This document shows positions 45,513-59,100 of a stretch of DNA of 64,000 nucleotides, one piece after another (position 1 is the first letter of the stretch; each line of letters opens with the position of its first letter). Source of the DNA: Pseudomonas sp. CFBP 13711 (GTDB lineage Bacteria; Pseudomonadota; Gammaproteobacteria; Pseudomonadales; Pseudomonadaceae). The translations under genes were made by a program, and so were the position numbers. The notes under the pieces were generated by a model. That model did no database searches. It was not told the origin of the DNA and saw nothing but the letters and a program-made list of their open reading frames with translations. The DNA is taken from the NCBI RefSeq assembly GCF_014842265.1, contig NZ_JACYVI010000011.1, forward strand, positions 1 to 64,000, read 5' to 3'.

Positions 45513-47014
45513 GGCAGGATCTCCACGTGCTGGATGGTGCTGTGATCGATGCCGAACGCGCGACGCAGCGCACCGCTGTTGTACAGGCAGTCGATTTGCA
45601 GGCGGCGCAGATCGGCCTGGGTGTTGGCCAGGTCGAAGCGCGACTGGTGGATTTCCTGCTCGGCGTTGAGCAGATCGAGCAGCGGCCGGGTGCCCAGTTC
45701 CAGGTACTGCCGGCCATACAACTCGCGGGCTTCGGTGATGCTGGTCTGCCGCGATTCCAGCGAGCTGAGGCGGCGCGTCAGGCCGGATGTCTGTGCCTGC
45801 GCTTCGCCCAGCCCTTGCCGCGCCAGCAAGCGGGCGGCGTCTTCGGCGGAATCGGCAGCGGTCAGCGCATAGTTGGCGGCGCGGCTGCGGGCGCTGATGG
45901 CGCCACCCTGATAAATCGGCACTTCCAGGTTGAGAAAGATCCCGGCCTGGGTGCGATTGATCCTCGAGTTCTGGTCGTCGTAGTGGTCGTCCAGATACTG
46001 GTTAATCGACGGCTGCAGCGACAGTGTCGGATAGGCTTCAGCTTTGGCCTGGGCCAGTTCGGCCTGGGCCTGGGTGCGCTGGGCCACGGCTTGCAGCACG
46101 GCGGGGAGGGCGTCTGTGCTCACGGGCGCGGTGCAGGCGTCGGTCATCGAGGGCGTGAAGGTGTCGCTGACCTGGGGCGGGGTCTGCCGACCGAGAAGGT
46201 TGGTCAGCGTCGACTGCCAGCGCGCGTACAGCGCTTTGTACTCCTGCAGCGTGGCCATGCCGCCCTCGGCGCGGGACTGCGCCTGAACCACATCGGAGCG
46301 AGTGCTCGCGCCCATGTCGCTGCGCTGTTTGGCCAGTTCGACGATGTCGCCGATGCCGCGGATCTGCTCCCGGGCGATGTCCACCAGGTGCTGGTAGCGC
46401 TGGACCTCGATGTAGGCGAACGCGGTGTCGCGGCTGACCTGATCGATGGTCAGCAGGATGCTTGCCTGGCTGCGCGCTACCTTGGCCCGGGCCGCTTCGA
46501 CCGAGTTCGACACCTTGCCGAAGTCGTAGAGCATCTGTTTGAGGGAGATGCTCACCGACTGGCTGCCGTCATCGCTGCCGTAGCCGCTGGTGTAACCGCC
46601 TTTTATCCCGCCGGAGATCTGCGGGTAGTAACCGGCTTCGGCCACGTTGATGCCCTCGGCCTGTTGATACAGGGTGCCGACCGCTTCGCTGATGCTGGGG
46701 TGCCAGTCAACGGCGAGCCTGACCGCTTGTTCGAGGCCCAGGGTCTGGCTGTCTTCCTTGACCATGACCGCCCCGGGCCCGGAACGGTCATTTGTATTCC
46801 CCTTGGCATTGCCTTTGGCGCTGCTTTTGTCGCTGCCCTCAGGGCCATTGTCCTTGCGGCGCTGATCCGCAGGCGTTGCCTGCAGGCGCGAAGGGCTGAT
46901 GCTGCGCAGGCCGGGATCGATTTGATCCTCCGCCAGCGCAACGGAAAACATCGGGTGACACAGGCCGAGGGTCAGGACGACCGCCGGCCATTTCTGCTTG
47001 CGAACGCGCTCCAC
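45509..47014 (-). CDS. TolC-family outer-membrane channel (LapE-like)
   Basis: The 501-residue protein starts at GTG with aaggaag upstream and a signal peptide ending near ALAEDQ. After a low-complexity Lys/Asn/Gly segment (about 50-80) it shows the TolC repeat pattern of two homologous coiled-coil halves: EAVGTLYQQAEGINVAEAGY, RYQHLVDIAREQIRGIGDIV and QTSITEARELYGRQYLELGT. It completes the type I secretion conduit for the adhesin. It is first of the three exporter genes and is separated from the adhesin stop by two strong hairpins. Confidence 0.9.
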   Translation of the reverse strand: MERVRKQKWPAVVLTLGLCHPMFSVALAEDQIDPGLRSISPSRLQATPADQRRKDNGPEGSDKSSAKGNAKGNTNDRSGPGAVMVKEDSQTLGLEQAVRLAVDWHPSISEAVGTLYQQAEGINVAEAGYYPQISGGIKGGYTSGYGSDDGSQSVSISLKQMLYDFGKVSNSVEAARAKVARSQASILLTIDQVSRDTAFAYIEVQRYQHLVDIAREQIRGIGDIVELAKQRSDMGASTRSDVVQAQSRAEGGMATLQEYKALYARWQSTLTNLLGRQTPPQVSDTFTPSMTDACTAPVSTDALPAVLQAVAQRTQAQAELAQAKAEAYPTLSLQPSINQYLDDHYDDQNSRINRTQAGIFLNLEVPIYQGGAISARSRAANYALTAADSAEDAARLLARQGLGEAQAQTSGLTRRLSSLESRQTSITEARELYGRQYLELGTRPLLDLLNAEQEIHQSRFDLANTQADLRRLQIDCLYNSGALRRAFGIDHSTIQHVEILP

Positions 47015-47059
47015 ATGGCTTCCTTACTGTACGAATACAGAGCTTCCCTTTTAGTGAAT

Positions 47060-47121
47060 CAACCGGCCGACCCAATCAATCGGCCGGTTGAACCCCGCCG
47101 CTGGCAGCGCCAGACGGCGGG
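47060..47121 (-). terminator. Twin hairpins between adhesin and exporter genes
   Basis: Hairpin A at 47094-47121 has stem cccgccgctggc / gccagacggcggg with loop agc and one bulge. Hairpin B at 47060-47090 has perfect 11-bp arms caaccggccga / tcggccggttg and a nine-base loop. On the coding strand hairpin B is followed only by attcactaaaa, not a strong U-run. They may be partial terminators or mRNA stabilisers that let the adhesin and exporter be made in different amounts. Confidence 0.65.
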
Positions 47122-47125
47122 CTGA

Positions 47126-50100
47126 TCAAACGACGTGAATACCGTTCTGCACCCACAGATGATGGGTTGGATCTTCCTGCGGCGTGTACTGGGTGTAATC
47201 GACGCCATCGGCCTGTTGCGCACCGCCGGCGACCCAGGTGTTGGTCATGTGTACGGTGTCCTCGCTGCCCCCCTTGATGATCAACGTGTTGTTGTCGGCC
47301 GAAGTAATGGAGACCAGGTCCGCCAGGCTGATGGTCAGCGCGACGGCACTGGTGTGGTTCAGGTCCAGCACCTCGATGTTGTGGATCCGGCTCTGCAGAT
47401 CACCCAGGTTGATGGTCGCATCGCCCCCGGCCCAGAGCAGGGTGTCGGTGCCCGTACCGCCATCGACCGAGGCGAAATGCTGGTCGGCGATGATCAGCGT
47501 GTCGTTGCCGGCGCCGCCTTGCAGGGTGACCGCGCCGCCATGGGACCCGTCCAGCGTGTCGTTGCCCGCCGTGCCTTGAATCAGCTCGGCACCGGTGGTG
47601 GCGACGGCCGTCAGCGCGCTGTGATCATCGACGTTCGCCACGGTAGACAGCGCCGCGAACGAGGTAGTGACGACGGCACCGGCCTGTTCCAGATCAATGG
47701 TCAACGTCGCCGTGTCGGTGGTGCCGTTGGGGTGCTTGAGCTGGTAAGTGAACACGTCCTCATGGCCGATGACCGCATCGGTCTGCCCCGGCGTCAGCGT
47801 GTAGGTGTAGCGCCCGTCGGCCTGCACCAGCAACGAGCCATAGGTGCCGACAATCGTGGTGCCGTTGTAGCCCGGCGTCACGTAATTGCCGGCCGCCAGC
47901 ACATTGAGCACGGTGTACGCCGAGCCCAGCACATCAGCGCCGCCGCCGGCGGTGTCGGTGAGCAGATTGCCCGCCACCGGCGTGTAGCTGCTGACCACGA
48001 ACTGATTGGTGTAGGTGGCGTCGTTGATCAGACTGGCGTTGACGGTGCTCAACAGGCCGACGCCGCCCGTGCTGATTTTCACCTGATAGCTGCCGGCGGT
48101 CTGATCGTCGAAACGGATGCCGTAGTTGCCACTGCCCAGGTTCAACAGCGCATTGCCGCCGTAGCTTTTCACCAGCACGTACTGGTTGGTCGTGGTGTTG
48201 AGCTTGTACAGGCCGACGGTCATTGACCCGAGCAGACTCAGCAGGTTGCTCGAGTTGACGACCACCGTAAGGTCCGTGACGGTGCCGGCCGCCACACTGG
48301 TGGTCCACGAGCCGTTGCCGGTGCCGGCCAGCGGTACGCTGAAGCTGCCCAGCGCCGAGTTGGTGATGACCTCCTTGTTGACCAGGGTGATGTCGCTGAC
48401 CGCGATGTCGTTGGTGGCGTCGACCAGCAAGGCCGGGCTGGCCAGGCTGCTGTCGCTCCACACCTCGGTGGCCTGCGGACTGTCGATGCGCACGTACAGA
48501 TTGGCCGTGTCGCTGAGGCCGTTCGGGTGCACCAGCTGATAACTGAAGACATCCACTTTGCCGACGCTGGTGACCGCGCCGTTCGGCGTGTAGCTGTAGT
48601 TGCCACTGGCGTCGATGGTCAGCGTGCCGTACAGCCCTTGCACCGTGGTGCCCGCGCTGGCTGTAACGTAGCTGCCGTTTTTCAGCACCTGCAACACCGC
48701 GCCGTTGTCTGGGCCGGTCACGTCCGCCTGGCCGTCAACCCCCGGGTTGGTGATGACGTTGCCGGTCACGGCGGCACCGGCCACCCCGTTGAACTGGGTC
48801 AGGCTGGTCACGTCCAGCTGCAGTTGGGTGGTGACATTGGTCACCACGCCGATGCCGGTGCTCGACACGACCAGCCGGTAATCGCCACCCAGCAAATCAC
48901 CGATGTTCACCCGCACGCCCTGGCCGGTCAGGGCCACGAGGTCGATCAGACCGCCGTTGCCGTTGACGTCCAGCGTGACCCAATTGCCGCTGGCATTCTT
49001 CACTTGCAGCGTGTAGACCACGCCGTCGAGCAAGGACACCGCACTGGCGGTGGTCAGCGTCAGGGTCGGATCAAGGCTGGTGCCGCTGTTGACCGTGAAC
49101 ACAAACGCCTTGGAGAACCCGGCCAGCAGCGTGGTGAAAGAGTCCGCAAAATTCTGCGTGGTCTTCACCGGTACCAGCGTGACCGACGCCGTGGCGAGGT
49201 TGTCACTGGCGATGACCGGGGTATTGACGTCGATGTCCGGCGCGGTGACGTTGGCCACCACCGAGAGGTTGCCCTTGATGTCGGTGAGGCTGACCAGCAG
49301 GGTTTCCCCATTGATCTGCGCAGGGGCGAGGGTGACGCTGAACTGCCCCGTGGCCCCGACGGTGCCCGTCCCGAGCACCGCGCCGCCGGTGGATTTGATC
49401 TGCACCGTCGAACCGACTTCCCCGGTGCCGCTGACCGTCAGGCCATCGACACTGACCAGCAGCGCACCCGGTGCCGCAGGCGGCGTCAGGTCAGGTGCGA
49501 TAGCGCTGGCGGCCACCGACACATTCCCGGCGGCATCCGCCTGAGTGATGCTCAGCACCTGGTTATCGATCTGCGCGGCATTCAGTGCCACCGTGAAGCT
49601 GCCGTTGGCGGCCACTGTCGTGGTGCCGAGCACAGCTCCCAGCGCGTTGCGCACGGTCACCGTCGAGCCGGCGACACCGGTCCCGGTCACCACCGAACCG
49701 CTGGCATTCACGGTCACCGCTGTAGGTGCGCCCGGCGCCGTGATGTCCGGTGCCAGAAGGCTGCCGGCAGCCGACACGTTGCCGGCGACGTCGACCTGAC
49801 GCACCGTCAGCGCCTGGCCGTCCAGTTGTGCGGCATTCAGGGTGACATTGAACGTCCCGCCAAGGCCTACCGTGGTGGTCCCCAGCAGCGTACCGCCGGC
49901 GTTGAACACGTTGACCGTCGCGCCGACTTCACCGCTGCCGGTGAGGGTCAGGCCGTTGCCGGCCAACAACAAAGCGGACGGTGCATTGGGCGCCTGAAGG
50001 TCGAGGGCATTAACCGTCGTGACGACCGAGACGTTACTCGCCGCGTCCACTTGCTGGACGCTCAGCACCTGACCATTCAATTGCGCGCTGGAGAGCGAGA

Positions 50101-53100
50101 CGACGAACCCGCCCGCCGCATTGACCACTGCCGTGCCGAGCACGATGTTGGCTGCGTTGGTCACGCGCACGGTCGCGCCGGCTTCGCCGTTGCCGCTGAC
50201 CTGCAGGCCCGCGACGTTCAGCGCGACGTTGGTCAGGGCGGCGGGCGGTGTGGTGTCGACGGCAGTCACATTGGCGAGCACCGAGATGTTGCCTGCGACG
50301 TCACGCTGACTCACCGTCAGCACTTGGCCATTGAGTTGCGCCGCCGACAGGTTGGCGTTGAACGTGCCGTCCAGGGCGACGGTTGCCGTCCCGAGTACGA
50401 CGCCGAGGCTGCTGCGCACGGTCACTGTCGCGCCGGCTTCGCCAATCCCGCTCAGCACGGTGCCAGCGCCATTGAGAACCAGCGACACCGGTGCGTTGGG
50501 CGCGGTGATGTCGGGCGCAGTGACCGGCAGGACGGCCGACGGCAAGCCCGCGGTGTCGGTCTGATAGGCGTTGACGATCTGACCGTTGGCTTGCGCCGGG
50601 CTCAACAGGACGCCAAAGGTGCCGCCGGCATTGACCAGCGCAGTGCCAAGGGTGACGCCGTCGGAAGTGGTGATGGTCACCGTCGCCCCGGCTTCGCCAC
50701 GACCGGTCACCAAGGTGCCGGTTGCATTGACTGCAAGGTCGGCGAGCGCCGCCGGCGGCGTGGAGTCGGCCGCCAGCACTGCAGCCGGCAAGGATGCGCC
50801 GCCCGCCCCGGTGCTGGCCGTCACGCCCAGGCTTTCGCCGTTGGTTTGCGCGGTATTGAGTGTGACGCTGAAGGTGCCGCCCGCATTGGTAGCCGCCGTC
50901 CCGAGCACTACACCCGTTGCGCTGTACACCGTGATGGTGGTGCCCGTTGCGGCGCTGCCTGTGACCGTCAGTCCGTCGGCGCTAACCAGCAGATTGGTTG
51001 GCGCATTCGGTGGAGGGGTCACGGGGACGGTAAGGCCGAGGGTCCCGGAGGCGTTGCCGCTGGCGTCCGCCTGACCGACCGTAAGGACGTCGTTGGCACT
51101 GATGCCGGCAGGCAGGCCCACCACAAAAGTGCCATTGGCAGCCACCTGTCCGATGCCGAGCGTGATACCCAGGGAGTCTTTGACGGTCACTGTCGCGCCC
51201 GCTTCACCGCGACCCGCCAACAGCAGGTAATCGGCACTGATCGTCAGGTTGCTGACAGGATCAGGCGCCTGAGTGTCCGGCACGGTGTAAACCAGCGGCG
51301 CGGAAGCGTTGTTGGCCGCGTCCGTTGCCGTAATGGAGATGACTTGCCCGTTGGTTTGCGCAGGATTCAGCCCGACCTCGTAACGTCCACCGGCGTCGGT
51401 CTGCGTGGTGCCCAGCAACGTGCCGTCGGCGGACCGCACGGTCACCGTGCTGTTGGCTTCGGCCGTGCCTTGCAGGATCGTGCCGTTGCCGGTAAGCGAG
51501 GTGAACACCGGCACTGCGGGTGGCGTGATGTCCGGCGCGATGACGGGAACCGGCGCCGAATCGTTCAGCGCTGCGTCGACTTGCACCACCGACAACGACT
51601 GACCGTTGAGCTGCGCAGTCGACAGCGCCACGCTGAACGTGCCGTCCGCGAGCACGATGGCCGTGCCCAGCGCAGGCGTGCCCGCGCTTGCGCCGGTCAG
51701 CGAAACGCTCACCGAAGCACCGGGTTCGCCGCGTCCGCTCAGCGTCAGCCCGTCCTGGCTGACCGAAAGGTTGGTCACCGCAGCCGGATCGGTCACGTCG
51801 GCAACCTGGTAGACCACGGTGCCGGAGACGTTGGTCGCCGCGTCGGTCTGGGTCAGGTTGAGCTTCTCGCCGTTCAGTTGGGCAGGGCTCAGCGCGACGC
51901 TGAATGTCCCGTCGGCCAGCACCGTGGCGCTGCCGAGGCTGGCGCCGGTCGCGCTGGTCACTTTGACCGTCGCGCCCGCTTCACCGGTGCCGGTCAGCGT
52001 CAGGCCGTTGGCACTCAGCGCGGTCACCACCGGCAGCGCCGGGGGCGTGGTGTCCGGTGCCGTTACCGGGGCGCCGGCGGACGGATTGCCCGCGGCATCC
52101 CGTTGCACCACGGACAGCAGCTCGCCATTGATTTGCGGTACCGACAGCGACACCGCGAAATTGCCGTCCACGCCGACCACGCCTGTGCCGACAATGTTGC
52201 CGGCGGCATCGGTGATCAACAGGCTGGCGCCTGCTTCACCGCGACCGCTGACCACCACGCCCGTGTTATCGATTTGCACGTTGGTGACCGCTGCGGGCGG
52301 TGTCAGGTCAGGCGAGGCGACGGAGCCGGCTGGCGAGGCATTGGTGGCCGCGTCGGTGAGCACGACGAATACGGGCTGACCGTCGTTCTGAGGCTGGTTC
52401 AAGGTGATCAGGAATTTGCCATCGACACCCACGGTGCCGTTGCCCACTTGCGTGCCATCGGCCAAGGTAATGCGCACCACCGCGCCCGCTTCGCCGCTGC
52501 CGCTGAGCACACTGCCGGAGGCATTGAACTGCAGATTGGTGGCGACCGCCGGGGGGGTCAAATCCGGCGCGATCACCGTTGCGGGCACGCTGACGTTGCC
52601 GGGCGGATCGGCCTGCTGAACGCTCAGTACCTGGTTGTTGATCTGCGGGGTGGAGAGGGTGACGCTGAACGTGCCATCGGTCAGCACCAGCGTTGAGCCG
52701 AGCAGGGTGCCGCTGGCATCACGGACGGTGACAGTGGCGCCGGCTTCACCGGTACCGGTAATCACCGCGCCGGCTGCGTTGATGCGCACGTTGTCGAGCT
52801 GTTCGGGCGGCGTGAAGTCCGGCGTGGTCAGGCTGGCCTGGGGCGACACGTTGCCGGCGGCATCCCGTTGCACCAGCGTCAGCACTTCGGCATTGGACAG
52901 CGCCGGGACCAGCACCAGGGTAAACGCCCCGGTGCTGCCCACTGTTGCCGTGCCCAGCAGGGCACCGAGGTTGTTGGTCACCGTGACAATCGCCCCGGCT
53001 TCACCGCGGCCGGTCAGCGTCGCGCCATCGCTGGAAATGTTCAGCTGGGTCAGGGCGAGCGGCGCCGTGGTGTCGACCGAGGTCAGGTCGGCGGGCAGGG

Positions 53101-56100
53101 ACGTATTCCCGGCCGCATCGGTCAGGGTGACCGCCAGCAATTCGCCGTTGGCTTGCGGGGTGGTCAGGGTGAGCTGGAAGGTGCCGTCGATGAGCACGCT
53201 GCCGGAACCGATCAGGGCGCCGCTGGCGTTGAACACATTGACCGTGGCACCCGGTTCACCGGTGCCCGACAGCACCGCGCCGTCTGGCGTCATCGCCAGG
53301 GCGAGCGGCGCATTCGGGGCAATCAGGTCCCGGGCGGTCAGCGCGATGCTGGCCGATTCATTACCGGCGACGTCGGTCTGGCTGACGCTCAGGGATTGGC
53401 CGGCAATCTGCGGCGCGTTCAGCGTCAGCGAGAAGTTGCCGTCGACGCCCACTTGCCCGGTGCCGAGGATGACCCCGCCAGCGCCCAGCACCGTCACCGC
53501 TGCGCCCACTTCGCCGTGGCCGGTCAGGGAGACGCCGTTGGTATTGAGCACCAGATCGGTCAGCTGCCCGGGCGCGGTGACGTCCGCCGCCAGGTAACCG
53601 GTGGACAGCGAATTGATGCCGTCGCTGGACGTGGCGATGGCCGAGAGCGACTCACCGTTGAGTTGCGCGGCATTGAGCTGTGCACTGAACGTGCCGTCGC
53701 CATTGACCAGCGCCGTGCCCAGCAGCACACCGGAGGCGGTACGGATGCTGACCGTGCTGCCGGCGTTGGCGGTGCCGCTCAGCGTCAGGCCGTCGGCGCT
53801 GAGGGCCAGGTTGAGGGGCGCAGGCTCCGCCAGATTGCCGGGGGCTACCACCGTGCCGGCGTCGGACGGATTGCCGGCGGCGTCGGTCTGAATCACGGTC
53901 AGGGTAGAGCCAGCGGTCGCCGCCGGGTTCAGCCCGACGGTAAAGCTGCCATTGGCCGCCACAGTCGCGGTGCCCAGCGCGTTGCCATTGGCATCGCGCA
54001 CGACCACCGTTGCCCCGGCCTCGCCGGTCCCGCCCAGGGTCAGGCCATCGGCGCTGACGGCCAGGTTGCTGGCAGCCGAGGGCGCGGTGGTGTCGGCGGC
54101 TTGATAAGCCGCGGGCACCGAGACATTACCCGAAGCGTCGGTGGAGGTGACGCTCAGGTTTTGGCCGTTGAGTTGCGGGCTGGACAGAGTGACCTGGAAC
54201 ACGCCGTTGGCCCCGGCGACGCCTGAACCTAGCACGTTGCCGGAGGCATCGCGGACAATGACGGTGCTGCCGGCTTCGGCGTTCCCCGCCAGTTGCACGC
54301 CGCTGCCGCTGAGCAGCAGGGCGGTCGGGCTGTCCGGCGCAGTGAGGTCCACGGACGTCACATTGACCGCCGTCGACACGTTGCCGGGCGGATCTTCCTG
54401 GGTGACGGTCAAGACCTCGGCGTTGATCTGCGCGGTGCTCAGCGTGACGCTGAACGCGCCATTGGCGGCCACCAGCGCCGTGCTCAGAAGGGCACCCCCG
54501 GACGTGCGCACCGATACCGTTGCGCCAGGTTCGCCACGGCCAATCACCGTCAGGCCGTCGGCGTTCACCGACACCTGGGTGAGGGCGGCAGGCGGAGTGA
54601 TGTCCGGCGCCGTCAGGTTCGCCGACGGCGAGACGTTGCCGCTCGGGTCGGTCTGGCTGATGTCCAGAGCCTGGCCGTTGTTCGGCGCAGGCGCGAGGGT
54701 CACGGTGAAGGTGCCGTCATTTGCCACCAGCGCGGTGCCCAGCAGCGTGCCGCTGGCGTCGAGGACTTTCACCGTTGCACCGGCCTCGCCGGTCCCGGTA
54801 AGCGTGCGGCCGTTGGCGCTGATCAACAGGTTCTGTGGCAGGGCCGGCGGTGTGGTGTCCACCGTCGTCAGGGCTGTGCCGGCCGAGACGTTGCCCGCCG
54901 CGTCGGTCAGGGTGACGGTCAGCGCCGCGCCAGTGGTGACGGCGCTTGGCAGAGTGACCTGGAACTGGCCACTCTGATTGACCAGCCCCGTGGCGAGGAT
55001 GTTGCCCGCGGCGTCGCGGATCGTCACCGTCGCCCCAGCCTCGCCGAGGCCATTGACCACGGTGCCGACGTTGTTGATGGTCAGACCCGTGGCGGCGTCG
55101 GGCGCCGTCAGGTCCGGCGCGATGATGCTGCCGGCCTGGGAAACGTTGCCCGCCTGATCGACCTGGGTCGCCGTCAGGGGCTGCGAATCCAGCTGGGACG
55201 GGGTCAGCGCGATGGTGACGACGCCGTTGCTCGCGACGATCCCGGAACCCAGCACCGTGCCGCCACTGTTCGTAATGGTCACCGTCGCACCGGCTTCACC
55301 GCGCCCGGTGACAGAGCTGCCATCGGCGTTGATGGTCAGCCCGGCCGGGGCTTCGGGCGCCGTCAGGTCGTTGGCGACAATCAGGGCGGTGACCGAGGTG
55401 TGTCCTGCGTCATCGGTGGCGACAACGTGCAAGGTCTGCGCATTCAGTTGGGCGAAACGCATCAGGATGCTGAAGCGGCCGAGGCTGTTGACCCTGCCGC
55501 TGCCCAGGCTGACGCCGTTGCTGTCGAGGATGTTGACCGTGCTCCCCGCAGTGGCGGTGCCGGTGAGAATGAAACCGTCGCTGCTGACGGCCAGGTCGCT
55601 GGGAGTCGCCAGCTGCGTGCCGTCCGGCCCTGGGAGGGTAACTGGGTTGGACGCGTTGCCGCCGGCGTCGGTGCTGATGACGTCGACGTTGGTATTGATG
55701 GCGGCAGGCGGATTGAGGCCGATGACGAATGCGCCATCCTGGCCGACGGTGCCAGTGCCGAGCAGTACATTGCCCGGCCCGCGAACGGTAACGGTGGTGC
55801 CGGGCTCGCCGACGCCGGAGACGCTCGCGCCGTCCGGGCTGATCGCCAGGTTGGTCACGTCGACCGGCCGGGTGGTGTCGGGGGCGAGCACTGGGGTCGC
55901 CAGGGCGTCGTTGGTGCCATCGGTGGCGACCACTTGCACCGTCTCGCCGTTTCTCAGGACGGACTGAAGGGTATACGTGAACGTGCCGTCAGGTCCGGCG
56001 GTGGCGTTGCCGATCAGAATGCCGTTGGCATCGAGGATTTTCACCGAGCCGCCGGGCACGGTGGTGCCGGTCAGCACGCCATTGCCGTCGAGCGTGAGGT

Positions 56101-59100
56101 CGATGACCGCAGGAGGTGCCGTGATGTCGGGCGCCGTAACAGATGCGGGGGGCGAGGGCAGGGTGCTGGCGTCGGTCTGGGTGACGCTCAGCACCTGTCC
56201 GTCCAGCTGCGCCGGATTCAGGGTCAGCGCAAAGCTGCCGTTGCTGGCGACGGTGGCGGAGCCCAGCAGGGTCCCGCTGGCATCGCGCACTTGAACGGTA
56301 TCGCCTGCAACGCCTGTCCCGGACACGGTCAGGCCGTCATTGCTGATGGTGATGCCGGTCGGCGCGTCGGGCGCGGTGGTGTCAGGTGCGGTCAAAGAGG
56401 CCGCGGGAGAGAGGTTCCCCGCCGCGTCGGTCTGTTTGACCAACAGCACCTGGCCGTCGTCTTGAGCCGAATTGAGCGTGACGTCAAAGCGACCGGTCAC
56501 GGCATTGGCCGTCGCGGTGCCCAGCAGCGTGCCGTTGGCATCCCGCACGTTGACCGTCGCGCCGGGTTCGCCCTGGCCGCTCAGCGTCAGGCCGTTGGCG
56601 CTCAGGGTGAGGCCGGTCGGGGCGTCGGGCGCCTGGATGTCCGCTGCCTGCAGTTGCACCGTCGGAGACGCCAGGGCCGAGCCATCCACTTGCGAGACGT
56701 TAAGTGCCTGGCCGTTGATCTGCGCGCTGGACAGGGTGACTTCAAAGCGTCCGTCACTGCCCACCACGGCACTGCCGAGGGTCGCGCCGAGGGCGTCCTT
56801 GACGGTGACAGTCGCGCCGATCTGGCCGTTACCGGTGACGATCAACCCGTTGGCCGACAGATCGAGGTTGGTCACCGGTGCCGGTGCGCTAAGGTCCGGC
56901 GCAGTGACCGGGACCGGCAGCGACTGGTTGCCCGCGCTGTCGGCCTGGGTGACTTGCAACAGCTGGCCGTCGGTTTGCGCCGCTGTCAGGGTCAGGGTAA
57001 AGCGGCCATCGGCGCCGGCCTGGCCGGTGCCGATGATGTTCCCGCCCGCATCACGCACCGTCACGGTTGCACCGGCTTCACCGGTGCCGGTGAGAATCAG
57101 CCCGGCGCCGTCGAGGGCAACGCCGGTAAGCGCGGCGGGCTCCTGAGTGTCGGGCGTGACAAAGGTCACGGGCAAGGCCGGATTGCCACTGCTGTCGCTG
57201 GCGCCAATCAGCAGGGTCTGGCCGTTGTTCTGCGGGCTGTTCAAGATCACGCTGAACTGGCCGTTCGCAGACGCAACGGCGGTGCCGAGCACGTTGCCGT
57301 TGACGTCGGTGACGGTGATCGTCGACCCGGCCTCACCGGTGCCCGTCAGCGTGGTGCCGCTGGCATCGATGCTGATGGCCGACGGTTGCAGCGGGCCATC
57401 CAGATCCGGCGCGGTGACCGGCGTCGCCAGGGACGGGTTCCCGGCGGCGTCGCTCAGGACCACCTGCAGCGCCTGACCATTGGTTTGAGCGGAAGCAAGG
57501 GTGACGCTGAAGTTGCCGGTCGCCGACGTTACGCCGGTGCCGATGACATTGCCCTGGGCGTCGCGCACTGAAACGGTCGACCCCGGTTCGCCGCGGCCGG
57601 TCAGGGTCAGTCCGTTGTTGGCCACCGCGAGATCAGTGGCGGCGGAAGGACCGGTGATGTCGGGCGCGGTGACGGGAACGGTGACCGAGCTTTCGCCCTG
57701 ACCGTCCACCGCGACCACGTCGAGCACTTCGCCGTTGGCCTGGGCCGGATTGAGCACGACGGTGAAGCTGCCGTTGCTGCCAACCGTTGCACTGCCGAGC
57801 AGCACGCCGTTGGCATCGCGCACCTGGACCACCGAACCGGCGCTTGCGGTACCGGTCAGCTGGGTGCCGTCGGCGTTGATGACCAGCCCGGAAGGCGTCG
57901 CCGGCCCACTGGCGTCAGGCGCCGTGACCACCAGCACGGGGGACGGCAGGCCTGCGGCGTCGGTCTGGGTGACCTGCACCTGATCACCGGGGTTGACCGG
58001 CGGCGTCAGGGTTGTGGAGAAGGTGCCGTTGGCGCCGACCACCACGGTGCCGATTGCGGCGCCGGTGGCGTCGAGGAGGGTGACCGTCGCGCCGGCTTCG
58101 CCCTTGCCGGACACCTGCGTGCCGTCGGCGCTGATCACCACATCAGTGACCTGGGCGGGTGGCGTTGTGTCGGCCGCGGTCAGCTCGGCCGAGGCAGAGT
58201 TGCCGGCCGCATCCGTGGCAATGACGTTGAGTTTTTCGCCGTTGGTCTGCGCGGTGTCGAGGGTCACGCTGAACGTGCCGTCAAGGCCGGCGCGAGTGGC
58301 ACCGATGACCGCACCCGACGCATTGCGCACAAGGACGCGAGAGCCCGCTTCGGCACGACCGGTGAGGATCAGGCCGTCAGCCGACAGGACGAAATCCGAG
58401 GGTGCCGCTGGCGGCGTGGTGTCCGGTGCTTGCAGTGGCACGTTAGGCGAGGTATTGCCGGCGGCGTCGGTGAGGGTGACCTGCAGCGACTGACCGGCAG
58501 TTTGCGGCGCGTTCAGGGTGATATTGAACAGCCCGTCGGTGCCCACAACGGCCGTCCCGAGGACGTTGCCGTTGGCATCGATGACGCTCGCGGTGCTGCC
58601 GGCTTCGCCACGGCCGCTGACGATCGCGCCGTTGCCACTGATGGCAATGCCGGTAGGTGCATCGGGCGGCGTGACATCCCCGCCGGGCGGAGTGACGTCG
58701 ATGTCCGGCGCCTGGGCCCGAGCAGGTTGGGAGACATTGCCCGCGGCATCGATCGCATTGACGGTCAGCGACTGACCGTCGGTTTGAGGCGGAGTGAGGC
58801 CGAGGCTGAACGTGCCGTCTGCGCCGACCGTGCCGCTGCCCAGCAGGGTGCCATCGGCGGCACGCACCTGAATGGTCGCGCCCGCTTCGCCGGAGCCGTT
58901 GATGCGCGTGCCGTCCGCGCTGACCACGAGATTGCCCGGGGCATTGGGCGCGGTGGTGTCGACCGGTGGAACGTCGATGTCCTGTGCGGTCGCTTGAGCC
59001 GGCGCCGAGACGTTACCGGCGGCGTCGGTCGCCGTCACAGTCAACGCCTGGCCGTCGGTTTGCGCCGGACTGAGGGTGAGGCTGAAGGTGCCGTCTGCCG

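Noticed and set aside
48527..57571. Very long plus-strand open frames (1,389 and 1,092 codons) opposite the adhesin
   Set aside because: They mirror the repeat structure and codon bias of the adhesin on the other strand, lack plausible domains, and many frames stay open in GC-rich repeat DNA.
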